From Actinomycetota bacterium (lineage in GTDB: Bacteria; Actinomycetota; Actinomycetes; Nanopelagicales; Nanopelagicaceae): 6,723 bases of DNA. The position numbers and the translations under genes were made by a program. The stretch spans positions 1 to 6,723 of the forward strand of contig WLJF01000040.1 of the NCBI GenBank assembly GCA_009701945.1, written 5' to 3'. Under the pieces are notes generated by a model, which saw nothing but the letters and a program-made list of their open reading frames with translations, ran no database searches and was not told where the DNA came from. Positions 5,884 through 6,723 of this stretch are shown here, one piece after another (positions within the stretch are counted from its first letter, which is position 1; every line of letters starts with the position of its first letter).

Positions 5884-6723
5884 TTAGTAATCGCGCAGGG
5901 TTGCAAGGACTGAATCGAGTTCATCGGGTTTTACCATCACGGTTCGAGCCTTGGAACCTTCTGATGGCCCGACGATTCCTCGAGATTCCATCAGATCCAT
6001 TAAACGTCCAGCTTTTGCAAAACCAACGCGAAGTTTGCGTTGCAACATAGATGTTGATCCAAATTGAGTTCCAACAACAAGTTCCACTGCCTGGATGAGA
6101 ATTTCAAGATCATCACCGATCTCTTTATCAATATTCTTATTGGCTTGAGCTACTTGAGTGACATCATCGCGATAACGCGGAGATAGTTGTTTCTTTACAT
6201 GGATAGTGACCGCTTCAATTTCACGCTCTGACACATATGCACCTTGAATACGGATAGCACGGCTTGCACCCATTGGAATGAAGAGGCCATCTCCTTGCCC
6301 AATGAGTTTTTCAGCACCCGGGCTATCGAGAATTACTCGTGAATCGGCCAAGGAAGAAGTTGCAAAAGATAGACGGGAAGGAACATTTGCCTTGATAAGA
6401 CCGGTCACAACATCGACAGAAGGACGTTGTGTTGCAAGTACTAAGTGAATTCCGGCAGAACGTGCAAGCTGAGTAATGCGCACGACAGATTCTTCTACTT
6501 CACGTGCTGCAATCATCATCAGATCTGCAAGCTCATCGATGATGACAAGAAGGTATGGATAAGGCTCAACAATACGATCAGAACCAGGAGGTGCAACAAC
6601 TTTTCCAGCTCGCACGGCCTTGTTGAAATCATCGATATGCCTAAACCCAAATGTTGCTAAATCTTCATAGCGAAGATCCATCTCACGCACGACCCATGTC
6701 AGCGCATCTGCCGCCTTCTTTGG
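5884..6723 (-). CDS. ftsK: DNA translocase FtsK, C-terminal part (N-terminus outside window)
   Basis: The last 279 codons of FtsK are present, reading without interruption to the window edge. FtsK is the septum-anchored hexameric ATPase that pumps chromosome ends apart at division and activates XerCD recombination at dif. Near the edge are the family's W-V-V-R-E-M-D-x-R-Y and F-N-K-A-V-R-A-G. The Walker B strand is [11 protein letters not shown] (Asp codon about 6537-6535). Then come [17 protein letters not shown]-[VI]-P-x-R, the D-S-R-x-I-L-D segment and G-A-E-K-L-x-G-x-G-D. After a linker, the winged-helix gamma domain (about 5890-6090) has [18 protein letters not shown] and M-E-x-x-G-I-V-G-P. 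This is the domain that reads the polar orienting sequences and touches XerD. Walker A and the membrane domain lie beyond the right edge. The stop TAA is at 5886-5884. Confidence 0.96.
   Translation of the reverse strand, partial: PKKAADALTWVVREMDLRYEDLATFGFRHIDDFNKAVRAGKVVAPPGSDRIVEPYPYLLVIIDELADLMMIAAREVEESVVRITQLARSAGIHLVLATQRPSVDVVTGLIKANVPSRLSFATSSLADSRVILDSPGAEKLIGQGDGLFIPMGASRAIRIQGAYVSEREIEAVTIHVKKQLSPRYRDDVTQVAQANKNIDKEIGDDLEILIQAVELVVGTQFGSTSMLQRKLRVGFAKAGRLMDLMESRGIVGPSEGSKARTVMVKPDELDSVLATLRDY

Noticed and set aside
1..6723. An undescribed defence, mobile or CRISPR system
   Set aside because: All genes with enough sequence fall into known families, most in conserved actinobacterial order. 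No repeat arrays, transposases, integrases or target-site duplications were seen.

Overview
The window is an actinobacterial housekeeping region. The minus strand, read right to left, carries ftsK (3' part), a RodZ-like gene, rimO, pgsA, cinA/pncC, clgR, a TetR-family regulator, a DUF3046 gene and an alpha/beta hydrolase. The core order ftsK - HTH membrane protein - rimO - pgsA - cinA - clgR - DUF3046 is characteristic of Actinobacteria. Base composition is moderate (mid-40s % GC where I counted, outside one GC-rich patch), which points to a low-GC actinobacterium such as a freshwater Nanopelagicales-type lineage. The phylum is well supported by gene order; the narrower placement is inference.

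Right side (about 5.0-6.7 kb): the C-terminal part of the FtsK DNA translocase runs off the window edge. A 126-bp intergenic region with nested inverted repeats follows, then a RodZ-like protein (cytoplasmic HTH, one membrane segment, Ala/Pro/Ser linker, extracytoplasmic domain). Middle (about 2.3-5.0 kb): rimO (uS12 methylthiotransferase), pgsA (phosphatidylglycerophosphate synthase), cinA/pncC (NMN deamidase) and clgR (stress regulator) lie head to tail with 4-bp overlaps or short gaps, so they probably share a transcript. Left of that (0.8-2.35 kb): the TetR gene overlaps clgR by 38 bp, a 3-nt gap leads to the DUF3046 gene, and a TAATG stop/start overlap leads to the hydrolase.

The left end differs. 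A short YaaA/UPF0246-family gene runs on the plus strand and converges on the hydrolase gene with one base between the stop codons. Upstream of it is a perfect CGAAC-N4-GTTCG LexA-type SOS operator, and to the left of that a probable minus-strand gene begins and leaves the window after 16 codons. Positions of about 61-420 are markedly GC-rich (60% by hand count), and the change falls inside yaaA (third-position GC 76% in the first 63 codons after the start, 46% in the rest).

I see no defence island, CRISPR array, insertion sequence, tRNA or rRNA. The points most worth following are at the left end: the SOS box between divergent genes, the compact YaaA, the composition break, and the possibility that the leftward gene is recA, which usually follows DUF3046 in Actinobacteria.
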